A stretch of 64,000 nt of DNA from Drosophila miranda (Eukaryota; Arthropoda; Insecta; Diptera; Drosophilidae), in NCBI RefSeq assembly GCF_003369915.1, contig NW_022881603.1, forward strand, positions 28,951,522-29,015,521, in the 5' to 3' direction. Position numbers and translations under genes: made by a program. The notes below the pieces were generated by a model. The model was not told the origin of the DNA. It did not search any database and saw only the letters and a program-made list of their open reading frames with translations. Numbering within the stretch: position 1 is the stretch's first letter; every line of letters starts with the position of its first letter. This document shows positions 1-11,927 of the stretch, piece after piece.

Positions 1-20
1 GTTGTGACAAGGAACGCTTT

Positions 21-2980
21 GTGTCGTTCACGGAAGATAATCAAAAAGTATTTTTAGCCGGCGGTAAATCACTTATTGCTGAAGGGCATAGAACTGTTCA
101 AGTAAAGTTCGGTGATAGATCCGTTACGCTGGAAAATGTTATCTTGGTACCAGATTTGCAGTACAATTTTATAACGGTCACAAAACTATTAAAACATGGA
201 AAAACGGAAAAATAGTTATAAAGGCACATCTGGAAAATGGATTGTTTATGGTTCAGGACAATCAGGAAAAGTGTATGAACATTGTAAATGTTGAGGCAGA
301 TGCATTCAAATGGCACAATAGGTTCGGCCATGTACATTTTGACGCATTAAAGGAAATGGTTAACAAGGAGATGGTAATAGGTCTCAAGGGCATATACAAG
401 CCAAAACAAGTGTGTGCAACATGCAGCACAAACAGGTCAAAGGGCGTTCTAGACTTAATACATACTGATGTATGCGGTCCAATGCAAAAGCAGTCAATGG
501 GAGGCAATCGATATTTCACCACATTTATTGATGATTGTTCAAGATATGTATCAGTAAGTTTCCTAAAAACCAAAGATCAGGTTTTCGAGGCTTTTAAAGA
601 ATTTAAAAGTCCAGTTGAGTGCCAAACTGGGAGAAAAGTCAAGGTTTTACGAAGCGACAATGGCCGAGAATACATATCAAACGTTTTTGATAATTACCTA
701 AACCAAAATGGAATAAAGCGAAACTTAACAGTGCCATATACACCTCAACAAAACGGAGTTGCAGAAAGGGCCAACAGAACATTGGTAGAAATGGCAAGAA
801 GTATGCTGCTGCATGCTGGGTTAAGTGAATGCTATTGGGCAGAAGCGATTCGAACTGCAACGTAATTGCGAAATAGAGTGGCAAGCAGCTGCTTGAGCGG
901 GGTGACACCTTTTGAAATATGGACAGGTAGAAAGCCAGTGGTATCGCATTTAAGAGTTTTTGGCTCAGTAGCGATAGCTCTAGATAAAACAAAGAAATCA
1001 AAGTTCGCACAGAAAGGCTTAGAGTATATAATGGTGGGCTACTCGGATACGGCCAAAGCATACCGTTTGGTCAGTAAAGAAACCAGGAAACTCGTAGAGA
1101 GTAGGGATGTCATTTTTGTAGAACCTGAAGGGGGCAAACTAGATGCATCATGTTCCAATGACATGGCATCAATTGAGGTTCAACAAAACCAGGACTCTGA
1201 ACCCGAAATGGATAACGAGCGATTTAAAGATCCAGAAAATGAGCCAGAAAATCAGGAAGAGATTAGGTCTAGTAATAACATTCTTGTAATTCCAGAACCA
1301 ATAAGAGGACCAGGACGCCCAACCATAGTACGGACGGGCAAACTAGGACGACCAAGGAAGCAGTATCATATGCTCAATGCGATACTGGCAGCAGACGTAC
1401 AAGTTCCACAAAACTACGCACAAGCTGAACGGTCTACTGAAGGCGAGATATGGAAAGCATCAATGAAGGACGAGTACGAATCTCTCGTGAAGAACGGCAC
1501 GTGGTCGCTTACTAAATTGCCTAGCGGGAAAAAGTCCATTGGATGCAGATGGGTTTATGCAGTTAAGTCCAATCCGGATGGAAGCGTGAACAGGCTCAAA
1601 TCACGTCTGGTGGCGAAAGGTTGTAGCCAACGCTACGGGATCGACTACAAGGAAACATTTGCACCAGTTGTACGCCACGCAACTATCAGGTTGATAATTG
1701 CACTTGCAGTCGAACATGGTCTCCACCTACATCAAATGGATGTTGTCACGGCGTATCTCAACGGCGAATTGGAAGATGAGGTTTTTATGAGACAACCTGA
1801 GGGCTTCATCAGCGAAGTTCACCCAAATCACGTTTTGAGGCTTCACAAAAGTATATATGGCCTAAAACAATCAGGAAGAGTGTGGAAATCTACGTTGGAT
1901 GCAACGCTGAGACGCATTGGTTTTATACCGACTGTCAACGAACCCTGTCTGTATTGTAAGCCAGGTAAAAATATGTGTCTGATAGCTGTCTACGTAGATG
2001 ACATTATTTTGGCGTGTAAGGACCTAGATGAGATATCTGATATCAAGATAAAGATCGCAGCAGAATTTGATGTGGTTGACATCGGGCCTATGCAATACTT
2101 TTTAGGTATTGAGGTGAAACGTGAAGGCAGTACGGGTGCGATTTCAATCAGCCAACGGAAGTATATTAGAGAGTTGCTCGAACAGTACAATTTGAAAGAT
2201 TGTCGACAGACGACCACGCCTCTTGAAGCTGGTTACCAGGTGGCATGCAACAAAGAGGACTGCCGCAGGGTCGACATCACATCGTTCCAAAAGCTAATTG
2301 GAGAGTTATCTTATCTTGCTGTTATGACTCGTCCGGACATTGCGCATTCGGTGAACAAATTAGCACAACGTAACAAGGATCCTCATTCCGAGCATGAAGC
2401 GGCAGCCAAGCACATCCTTCGATATTTGGCAAAAACTATCGACTGGGAGATATGCTACACAAAGCAAGGAAAGGCAATTGAGTGTTTTGTTGATGCAGAT
2501 TGGGCAAGTGATATTACGAACCGAAAGTCATTCACTGGCTATGTATGCATGTTGGCAGGAGGAGCGGTTTCTTGGGAGTCAAGAAAGCAATCGACGGTTG
2601 CCCTCAGTTCCACGGAGGCAGAGTACATAGCCTTATCATCTGCAGCAAAAGAGGCGATATACTTTCGCAGCCTACTGATTGACTTGAAGCTGATGTCCAA
2701 GGAGTCAGCTATTCAGATGTACGGCGACAACATTGGAGCACAGCAGCTTGCTAGAAACCCCATGTTTCATGCACGTACAAAGCACATCGACGTCAAGATA
2801 CATCATATTCGAGAGGTTCTCAAGAGAGGGGAAGTCAACATTGCGTATCTGCCAACCGATGAGATGATAGCAGATGTCCTCACAAAGAACTTAGCCAAGG
2901 TTAAGCACCATAAATTTGTATTCGCATTTGGTTTAAAAGATCGTTTAAAAGTGCTTGACATGTTATTGGATATTAGTTAA
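21..2980 (+). pseudogene. copia-type gag-pol polyprotein remnant (PR-IN-RT-RNase H)
   Basis: Three pieces of one polyprotein are visible. The first (21-215) is the post-protease linker and ends at a frameshift near 195-240. The second (242-865) carries the integrase core, with a DVCGPM-type motif and SDNGREY. An in-frame TAA at 863-865, where family members have an aromatic residue before leucine, splits it from the third piece (866-2980). That piece holds the end of integrase, the RT (QMDVVTAYLNG, then YVDDIILA for the catalytic aspartates) and RNase H (FVDADWASD, ending near ADVLTKNL). One frameshift plus one stop make the polyprotein non-functional. The domain order is diagnostic of Ty1/copia. 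Confidence 0.9.
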
Positions 2981-3022
2981 GTATATTTAAAGTTTGTAAA
3001 CATGCGTTGTGTTGAGGAGGAG

Positions 3023-3279
3023 TGTTCAAAGTGACCGCCACGATAATTAGATATTGATCTCTAACAACACTGCGCATGTGCCCTGCTGCATATCGATGTT
3101 CTCATATCGATATTCTTCTTTTGGCGTCTGTCTCTTGCGTATGTTACTCGGAAGCACATATAATTCTGTATACTGATCTTCTGCTGTCTTACCAATAAAA
3201 TAACTTTAACACTTTTGTTGTTTGTTTTGCTGCTAGACTGCTCAAAATTGCAATTTCGTGCCCACCGCGGATTATAACA
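3023..3279 (+). repeat. 3' LTR of the copia-type element
   Basis: The LTR begins TGTTCAAAG directly after the purine tract TTGAGGAGGAG and ends ...ATTATAACA, so its ends are TGTT/AACA. At about 257 bp it is close to copia LTR length. An AATAAAA polyadenylation-like signal lies near 3195. The 5' copy is outside the window, so the right boundary rests on the terminal motif and is approximate. Confidence 0.65.
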
Positions 3280-3643
3280 ATTTAATTCGCTATTACGGAT
3301 TTACATTCTATTTCTTTATTCTTCTTTTATTCCCGAGCATACGAGAAGAAAAAAGTATAATGTGAATGCAGCGAAACATTAATATAATTTGAACACAGTT
3401 TTTTCACAAATTTGACTTTTTATACAATTGAGATTTTCTTTATTTAACACGCGCGCACACATATTTTTAATTATTTAAACACTGCACTTACCTGATAATA
3501 ATAAAATTCACAGCACTTTCGCTTCGTTTGCGCACAATTTGACGATTGCAAATAGCAAATGCAAAGCGAAGAAAGAAAAAGAGTTCTGTCGACGCAGGCG
3601 CAAAGAAGACGAAAAGATAAAACGATATGTTGATGTTGATTAA
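3280..3643. other. AT-rich spacer without a recognisable gene
   Basis: AT-rich DNA between the copia LTR and the MITE. Short ORFs occur on the minus strand but show no domain, no codon structure and no splice context. I see nothing functional here. Confidence 0.5.
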
Positions 3644-3871
3644 CCCTTAACAGGCCCGTGGGGCTTACAATTTTAAAATAAAATGATTTTACTGATATAT
3701 TAATATTTAAATTTTGTGCAGCCATTAATAATTTTTCTTCAACATTTTTAGTTATATTAAAATGTTCTTTTACATAATATATAAATATTATTTCTAATTC
3801 TGTGGTATTTTTTTTACATGCTTTTTATATATTATGCAATATGTAATTTTTTTGTTGTCGGGACATAAGGG
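3644..3871. mobile_element. piggyBac-like MITE
   Basis: A 228-bp AT-rich segment begins CCCTTAACAGG and ends GACATAAGGG, and it is flanked on both sides by TTAA (3640-3643 and 3872-3875). TTAA target duplication with CCYT...ARGG termini is the piggyBac superfamily signature. There is no coding capacity, so it would be a non-autonomous derivative. The terminal inverted match is short, which limits certainty. Confidence 0.6.
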
Positions 3872-4072
3872 TTAAGAATATATCAAAAAATTCGTCCGTG
3901 AACAACCTTCATCATCAACAAGCAAGCATGCACTGACCATAAGGGACAACACGAACGAATTTCGACGAGACCACCTTGTATAATTGCATCATGGCTGGCG
4001 TCAACGCCTAGATGACATTGTAGATGACATTCGTCATCGCTCACTGCTGGTACTGCAGGGTTCCTCCCACCC

Positions 4073-4098
4073 AGACACACACACACACACACACACAC
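4073..4098. repeat. (AC)n microsatellite at the 5' junction of the LINE
   Basis: About 22 bp of AC dinucleotides end exactly where the R1-type element begins. A matching AC-rich run follows the poly(A) tail at the other end, so this is the left half of a split target repeat. Confidence 0.8.
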
Positions 4099-4685
4099 CC
4101 GTGTGGTGAGCGGGCAGTAGAATACCACCACAGCATGTCACAGCTTGTCGTATGAGGCGACTAAGAAGACACGGGGATGTTCTGCTCCCTCTAAAGAGCA
4201 CTAAAGCAACTCGTAACCGCCGGCACATGCCAGGTATCCCCCGGATAGGTCCAACACACTTGTGAAGCACCTAGCTAATACGAGAAGGCGACTAAGACGG
4301 AGACCAGTAAAGTCTTAGGATAGGAACTGGACCCCCCCTTTTTTGGATTGATGACCCCAGGGCTGACGGAAGCCAGCATTCTAGCACTTTAGTACGCGGA
4401 ATGAAACCCCGCCGAAATGGCTGCTAGGTTAATGCTGCTTCTGCCCCCGTCCCGTGAAAAATTGGCAAATCTCTAAGCACGCTCCTTGTTCCGTAGCCAT
4501 TAAATTGGCCGTACAGGCTCAGTTGAGTCACTCCTGACTAGCGCGGATCCGGCTCTGAACTCCCGACCCCATTAGGGCGGGAGTCAACCCTCGCATGGCC
4601 TCCCTGCTTGCATAGACAACCATGGGATCATAACGCGACTGTACAACAGACAAGGACAACGGCTTACGAGTTGGGACCCAACAAA

Positions 4686-5980
4686 ATGAGTAAAAGTATC
4701 ACACCCATAACGACGAACGACTCAGAAGGCTTCAATAAAAGCAAAAAAATGGCGAGAACGCCAACTGGTGAGCGGACCGACGCCCCGCTGCCGGCCCTCC
4801 CTGGCCCGGAGCAGCACCAAAAAGCTCAGGGCAGCACAGCGCTGCGCGATCTAGGACGAGAGATCACGCAGCTAGTGGAGATGCTCGAGGATGGCAAGAG
4901 GCGATCCATACACCAACCCATGCGGGACTCCATCGAGAGCATAAGGGTGCTGTATGAGCTGGTTGCTATCCAGCAGCACGACGAAGGAGCTAAGGCGGTG
5001 ATCAGGACCCACCAGTCCTCTCAGACGTCACCGATTTTCAGCCTCTCCCGGAGCCTAAGAGGAAACAGGCGGCAGGTGCACCAACACCCCGGACAAAAAG
5101 GACCAAGGCAGCGGTCGAGGTCCAGACCACACCAGGAGTAGCAGTTGAAAAGGACGCCCACGCTGAAAGGGAGAGAAAGGAGCCGGAGGAGACCCCATTT
5201 CTGACGGTGACCAACCGGCGCAGAAGGAAGAGGCCGCAAAAGCCGACTGGAGTGCTCGCGGACAAGACGCGACCAGACGCCATCGTCATTGCCACCAAAG
5301 GTGAAAAGTCCTATGCAGAGATACTGCGCAAGGTTAGGACGGACGAAACCCTGCGTGGACTCGGTGATGCGGTCGCCAGGATCAGGAGGACCCAAAAAGG
5401 AGAGCTACTCCTACAGCTCAACAAGTCGGGAGAGGAGACGGAGACGTTGAAAAGCCTGGTAGCCAATACGCTGAAGGAGCACGCAGAAGTCCGTAGCCTG
5501 TCGCACCGGGTGACCGTAGAGTGCAAGGACCTGGACGAAATAACCACCACGGAGGATATATGCGAGGCTCTGAGAAGCCAGGTGGAATTGGCGGAGCTGT
5601 CTGCGGATGACATCCAGCTGGGAAAGGCATACGGCGGAACCCAGACGGCCACAATCAGGCTGCCAGCGGAGAGCGCTCAAAAGGCTCTGAAAATAGGAGT
5701 CCTAAAAGTAGGCTGGGTAAGATGCAGACTGCGTGAGCGAATCAGCGTCACCAAATGCTTCAGATGTCTCGAGTTTGGGCATATGGCACGACAGTGCAGT
5801 AGCAAAGTAGATAGGTCCAAGCTGTGTAGAAGATGTGGAAAGGAGAACCACCTGGCAAAGGACTGTAGCCTGGAACCACAGTGCATGCTCTGCAAGGGAA
5901 CGAGCGCAGACTGGAAGCACGTGGCCGGCAGCGGTAGATGACCCCAGTTTAGGAACGCCCTGACTAAAAGATCAGCATGA
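4686..5980 (+). pseudogene. R1-type LINE ORF1 (Gag-like, CCHC knuckles), broken
   Basis: ORF1 probably starts at the ATG at 4686 and runs as a hydrophilic, partly coiled N-terminal region. A frameshift between about 5030 and 5140 moves it to the frame ending in the nucleic-acid-binding part. That part has two complete CCHC knuckles (CFRCLEFGHMARQC and CRRCGKENHLAKDC) and the beginning of a third (CMLC...). An in-frame TGA at 5939-5941 stops translation where a cysteine of the third knuckle is expected. If that stop is ignored, the frame ends at TGA 5978-5980, which overlaps the ORF2 ATG at 5977 as ATGA. That is typical coupling of LINE ORFs. Confidence 0.8.
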
Positions 5981-8688
5981 GGTGTACTCAGCTGAACTTA
6001 AACCATTGCGAAGCTGCTCAGTCTCTCCTGAAACAAGCAGTCAGGGAGAGGAAGACCGAAGTCGTGCTCATCTGCGAGCCATTCAGAGCGATACCAGGAA
6101 GCGGTTGGACCAGCAGCAGTTGCGGCAAGGCGGCCATCTGGGCCGTACAAATCCACCCCCAGGAGATATGCGCAGCCAACGAAGGATTTGTTAGAGCGAG
6201 GCTTAGAGAGGTAACCTTCTATAGATGCTATGGCCCGTCTCACTCCATAGGGGATCTACGTGGAGAGTAAGCGAGGAGTTTAACTTCAGCGACCACCAGG
6301 CGATCCACTTCGAATGCGGAGCAGCAACGAAAAGACAGCTAGCCAAAATTACCGGACCTAAATGGAAGGGCGACCACCTGGATGTGGAAACCTTCACGGA
6401 ATATCTGCGCAACGCCAGCTGGAGCCCTGCGCGAGAAACGGCAGAGGGCCTGGCTCAGAAACTGGCGAAGCTCATGGAGGAGGTATGTGATGTGGCAATG
6501 CCAAGAAGGAAGCCTTGCAAAAGAGGAGCGCCCTGCTACTGGTGGAATGCGGAGGTTAACCAGCTAAGGAAAGCCTGCCTACGAGCAAGACGGTTCTACC
6601 AGAGAGCACGAGGTCGGCCTGAGTTCGAAACCAGGGGAGAGGAACTCCGATCAGCGAAAAGAGCCCTTAAACGTGCCATAAAGGAGAGCAAGTCAGCCTG
6701 CTTAAGGCAGATATGCGAGGAGGCGGACGTCAACCCTTGGGGGACGGCATATAAGGTCGTCACCAAGAGGATAAGGAGCCAGTCAACACCGGAAGTGACC
6801 TGCCCGATCCTGCTTCGTAGCATCGTGGAGGCCCTATTCCCACAGCACCCGTATAGGGAGGAGAGCGTCTCGAGCCAAGACTCCGAGCTGTGGCAACAGA
6901 TTTCTGTTGAGGAGGTGATAGCGGCTACCAGGAGAATTGGGGATAAAAAGGCACCAGGACCGGACGGTATCCCAAACAAGGCATTGAAGCTTGGAGCAAC
7001 CACCAGACCAGAAGTATTTGTTGACACGTTCAACAAATGCCTACGGGAAGGAGTGTTTCCAGAGCAGTGGAAAGTGCAGCGGCTAATACTTCTACCCAAA
7101 GGAAATAAGTCCCCGGAGGAACCATCAGGATACCGCCCAATATGTTTGCTGGATACGGTCGGCAAAACCCTGGAGAGAATCGTCTACAACCGACTGCAAG
7201 TTGTGATCCAGGAGAAGGAGGCCTTATCGGAGTCCCAGTACGGATTCCGGAAGGCCAAATCAACGGTCGACGCCATCAAGGCAGTCACCGACATTGCATC
7301 CAGAGCGATCGAGGGAATAAGATGGAGATTTGGCACAAAGGAGTACTGCGCGGTGGTGACCCTGGATATCCGTAACGCGTTTAACTCAGCGAACTGGTCT
7401 CGGATAAACGAGGCGCTCGGGAGAATTGGAGTTCCCACCTACCTGCTTCGGATAATAGCCAGCTACCTGTCGGGTAGGGTACTGAGGTACGAGACGGAGG
7501 AGGGACCAAAGCTCTACAGGGTGACAGCCGGAGTTCCACAGGGATCAGTCTTAGGACCTCTACTGTGGAACATAATGTACGACGACGTCGTGAGACTCCA
7601 GCTCCCGCAGGGATGCACGCTTGTCGGTTTCGCTGACGATCTCGCCCTGGTCGTGGTAGCCAAAGAGCTCCGAGATGTCGAGGCGACGGCCAACGAGGCA
7701 ATCCGGATCGTATCCAACTGGATGGAAAACGCTGGATTGGACCTGGCTGGCCACAAAACGGAGGCTGTACTCATCACGAGTCGGAAGAAGGTGGAGTACG
7801 CGACGTTTCGCGTGGGTAATGCGACTATTAAGTCGCAGGAGTCAATCCGGTACCTAGGCGTGATGCTGGATAACCGATTGAACTACCGGGCCCACATCGA
7901 GTACGCGAGACAAAAAGCCTCCCGGATGCAGGCAGCACTCGCAAGGATTCTCCCCAATATTGGTGGACCCAAGGCAGGTCGTCGCATACTCCTGGCGAGA
8001 GTAGTGGCCTCGATCCTACTGTACGCTGCGCCGGTGTGGTCTTCAACCCTATCCGGCAACATGAGTCTAAGAAGAAAGATGTCAGTGCCATATCGGCTCT
8101 GCGCTCTTCGAGTAGTGTCTGGATATAGGACGGTGTCGGATAACGCAGCCCTGGTCCTCGCGGCCATGATACCGGTGGATATACTAGCGCTCGAGATGAC
8201 GCATGTATATGAAGCGCGCGCAGGTATGCGAACTAATGCATCGCTAGAGACCATCCGTGCGTCGGAAAGGCGGGCGTCGATAGAAAAATGGCAGGCAAGA
8301 TGGGACCACGGCCACAAATGGACGGTGGACCCATAGACTAATCCCGGACATTGAGTCATGGATAGGGCGGAGAAGCGGAGAGATGAACTACCACCTCACC
8401 CAATTCCTGACGGGTCACGGAGGATACAGGAAGTATCTACATAGGTTCAAACACGAGGATACTCCCGAGTGTCCTAAGTGTTCGAATGAGAGCGAGGATC
8501 CGGAGCATGTGATCTACCACTGCACGAGGTACCGCTCAAGTGCAGAGTATTTCCCACGACCAGAGGAGCTAATGGCGTTCATGACGGAGTCCGACGAGAA
8601 CTGGCAGCGCGTTAGCAACACCCTAATAGCCATCCAGAGCGATCTGAGAAGATGCGAAAGGGAGCGACGCGTAGAGGAGAGTGCCTAA
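5977..8688 (+). pseudogene. R1-type LINE ORF2 (endonuclease-RT), endonuclease truncated
   Basis: The ORF begins with an R1-like endonuclease N-terminus (LNLNHCEAAQ...). It jumps near 6233-6250 to the very end of the endonuclease (FNFSDHQAIHFE), so the middle of the nuclease domain is deleted and the frame changes. The RT is then open to 8336, with SGYRPICLLD, GVPQGSVLGP and GFADDLALVV. A frameshift near 8325 separates the C-terminal part (8383-8688), which keeps the CPKC...H...C knuckle of R1-clade ORF2. The missing nuclease core and two frame changes make it non-functional. Confidence 0.85.
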
Positions 8689-8865
8689 CGTAGGCAACCC
8701 ATCCCCGCGAAGTAATACTTTGCGGTGATCCCGCGGGAATGAGGTGTGCAGCTGTGCGTGGAGGTGAGTTTAGCTGGGAAGGCCCGAAGGGGTAGTCCAG
8801 TTCGTTGACTGGTACGGGCCGGTCGCGTCTCTTAGAGATTCTCAACCGCCGTGGCGTATCCATGG

Positions 8866-8912
8866 AAAAAAAAAAAAACACACACACACGCACACACACA
8901 AACACAAACATC
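8866..8912. repeat. poly(A) tail followed by AC-rich repeat
   Basis: Thirteen A residues (8866-8878) form the LINE tail and pass directly into (AC)n with a few variant units. This is the right half of the simple-repeat target. Confidence 0.8.
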
Positions 8913-11900
8913 CAACTGTCTCTCTCACACCTTGACGCTCTCAGTGCACGTTAATTTGTCACTTGTATGTATAGAGGAAACAAGAATAAACAGCGGTTTT
9001 TGACTTTCCCCAGTTATTTTGCACTCGAGTGACGGCACAACAGGCAAATAACGGTGCGCAATCATTTGGTTCTCTCTCTCCCTTTATCCCTTGAGAGAGT
9101 GGAATATAGGAATAATGCCGCAACGAATTTAGACAAACACTTGGCTGAATGCTTTTGCGGTTTGCAGCCAGAATAAATGCCCCAGGCGATGAAGCTAATT
9201 TAAAAGAATTGGAAACAAAAAGCCGGCAGCAAACAAAAAAGAGAACATTTTCATTTGGTTTTGTGTGCGAAATGACGTCATGTGACATAAAAGGTAGCTA
9301 CATTTATCAGCAGTCTAAAAGCTCGATGCAGAGATATGAGACTACACAAGTATGCACGAGTACATCCAGGCCATGCCGGAAGCCAGGTAGAGCAGGTGGA
9401 GTGACGTCATAAACTTCTTCGGTCATGGAAATGAACTAAGGAATAAAACTCTTTTCTTTTTTAAAGGGAATCTAACTAGAAAACACAAGCCAGAGTTTCG
9501 ATAAGATTGCACAACAACTGAACAAACACTAAATACAAATCAAGTTATAGACGGTCTGGCCTACAACAAAACATCTGTTGTGAGGGAAAACTTACGCTTG
9601 CAAAGTACTGTGCAGCGTATCGTTCTTCAATAAATAAGTTTTCAACATTTACAAATCTGTTTATCACTTGTTGCAGGTCGCAGTTTTTTTATTCGCCAAA
9701 CCGAAAGAGAAAATGTGGGTCACAGTCGCGCGAGGGGGAGCAAAAGCACACTGTATTAGACACACACGCACACACATATGCACTTCGAGCGTGAAGATTT
9801 TGCAACCAAGATGGCGTGTGTGTGCGAGTCGATAACAAATTAGTTATAAAAGCAACAGCTAAAATCCGAAGTCCGTACGACATGCAACTGTATTTTCATA
9901 ATCCGACAGGGGGCATAGAAAGTGGGAAGAAAGAAAGCATGAATCATGTGAAAAGGAAAAGGTACTCACACCCACCCAAAAGACGAAAGAGAGAGGCAGA
10001 GAGAGAGAGAGAGAAAAAGCCGCGTCAGAAATTTTCAGAACATCAAACGCAAAGCATAACATCAAAACACACACAAGTGCACGCATACAATTAGGAATGT
10101 TGCGTGTGCTTGACCAAACCCAAAAAACAAAAACAACACTTATTAGGGAAGTACAAAAGATGGCGTCACCGGCCATAACCTCTGCCCATCATAGCAGTAG
10201 AAGCATAACAGTAAAGATTCCATTTAGTTTCCAAAAGATTAATTCAACGAACAGCGCACATTTTCACCAGAAGAAATTCTAATTTATAAGAAACTCACCG
10301 TGGCTGCTTTTCTAAATGTCGGTCGGCCGATCCTCCAGTCGTTTCACACACACGAGCACAAGTCAATACAATCACTATGGGAGCACACGCTTTTTGTTAT
10401 ACACTCGCTCGCTCTCGTAATGCACAAAACATAGACTAACATGAAAAGATGATAAAATTTAAAAGATTTATTGCTTTTGACCAAAGGGTTTTGCTTTTCA
10501 AAACGGCACAGGCACTTTACACTGCACGGTCACATTTAACGTTTAACGTTGCTTATGTTAGAGGCGCACGCACACGTCCGCACAACTCGAAGAACAAGAC
10601 GCAAGAACGAGAGCTGGAAGGCGGTCCGGTCGTCAGTGTTCGTTAACGCCAAAAGTTGCGCAGTGTTTCCAAAAATTAAAAATTGGGGACAGGAAAAAAT
10701 GGGGAGCTAACATATTAATGAAATAAAAATCAATTTCAGAATAAATAATGCACAAATTGTTGTGACGCCATGTCGCTATGCACAAATGAGACAGAGCAGA
10801 AAGAGAGATAGAGAGAGCTGTTCGACTGGAAAGCGGCCTGGAAGTGTATCATCCTGCTACGCCCAAATACATTCACAATTATGTTGGGTGTGTATGTGTG
10901 CGTTCGCATATGTATTGGGGCGAATATGTGAAACAACAACGCCGCGAGTCCTGTTTTCGCCACTTTGACCACAAGAATTGCTTCGTTTATGCTTCTCTTT
11001 CCGCACTTTTAGGTATTCCGCGCTCAGCAACTGTGTCAATTAACCCCCAGCCCACGCCGATTATGTCATATTATTGATACAAATACAAGTACACTTATTA
11101 ACGACGACTCCTCACCGGCAAGGCAATGCCGTGAAAAAATCAATGAGTTGAGTGCGCGTCGGCTACGTTTTCCCTCTCAACACCCACGTTTCCTAACTTA
11201 AGTTAACACCCCGTATCAAACCGTACAGAAAAATGGCTCCGCCAGCAAAGTACTATATGTTCGATTCTTAATCACTATTAATTCAGTCTAAATGCTAAAA
11301 ATTACACAGAATATTCACAGCGCGACGACCGCGAAAGCGCTTCGTTGGATTGTTTTTTCGATTTCTTTGTGATTTGTTTTCGTTTCTACACCTCTACATT
11401 TTACATTTACATTTGCGCAATTTATTACATCGCAACTACACGGTTACTACACATTCGCTACATAATGGCAGACAATATCGGCTTTTTGTCCTCAAGGTAT
11501 ATTGTCCTCACACTCGAGGTAAGGTTCGTACGAACATAGCAAGTCGCCTTGGTTTTTTGTGCCTGTTTTCCATACCCTTTTTATAGCCCACTAAAAATTA
11601 CGACTCATTTTTGCGTCGGAGAGAGAGCACCAACTTAAGCCCCCTCTATTTAAACAGTTCAACGACTTGAGGTAAATGGCGGCAAATATTACTTTGATTG
11701 AATAATTTGCTTGATTTAAGTTGGCATGTTAATTTTGTTTAGGTAATCATTATTGCTTTCTGCGGCTTACCTCAAGTTGTTCAGCTATATAAATATAGGG
11801 TTTTTAATGGTGCGCTAAGAGGGTTAAGGTGATTATTCAATATTCAAAAATGTTGTTTTGATCAATTTTTTTACCGAATATCAATGAAAAAGTTCCGCTG

Positions 11901-11927
11901 ATCCAATATACATAAAATAGATAAGAT
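8913..11927. other. gene-poor spacer with microsatellites
   Basis: Three kilobases with GA- and AC-rich simple repeats (for example GA around 9994-10016) and scattered short ORFs on both strands. None shows a domain, conserved-looking composition or a convincing exon structure. It may hold untranslated exons or regulatory DNA of a neighbour, but I cannot support one. Confidence 0.5.
11646..11800. repeat. imperfect inverted repeat, MITE-like
   Basis: A segment near 11650-11680 (core ACTTGAGGTAA) reappears as its reverse complement near 11767-11795 (core TTACCTCAAGT). About 35 bp per arm match imperfectly around a spacer of roughly 85 bp. This could be a small foldback or MITE relic. I see no clear target-site duplication. 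Confidence 0.4.

Larger units (their letters stand above)
1..3279 (+). mobile_element. Ty1/copia-type LTR retrotransposon, 3' part
   Basis: The window opens inside a copia-type element. It contains the end of the protease/gag junction, integrase, reverse transcriptase and RNase H in copia order (integrase before RT), then a purine-rich tract (about 3012-3022) and one LTR starting TGTT and ending AACA. The 5' LTR and most of gag lie left of the window. The internal frame carries a frameshift and a nonsense codon, so this copy is defective. Family-level naming (for example copia versus a D. pseudoobscura-group relative) cannot be decided from the sequence alone. Confidence 0.9.
4099..8878 (+). 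mobile_element. R1-clade (Waldo/RT1-like) non-LTR retrotransposon
   Basis: A two-ORF LINE of about 4.8 kb. ORF1 has CCHC knuckles. ORF2 has an apurinic-type endonuclease start, a reverse transcriptase with FADD, and a C-terminal CCHC. The element ends in a poly(A) tract (8866-8878). It is flanked on both sides by AC-rich simple repeat, the kind of target reported for Waldo elements of the R1 clade. The 5' untranslated leader runs from 4099 to about 4600. Lesions in ORF1 and ORF2 show this copy is dead. Confidence 0.85.

Noticed and set aside
7381-7701. Several long minus-strand ORFs across the LINE RT
   Set aside because: They are antisense shadows of the GC-rich ORF2 coding sequence, with no domain of their own.
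9689-10176. Overlapping ORFs on both strands in the GA/AC-rich spacer
   Set aside because: Low-complexity repeats create open frames; there is no domain, start context or splice pattern.
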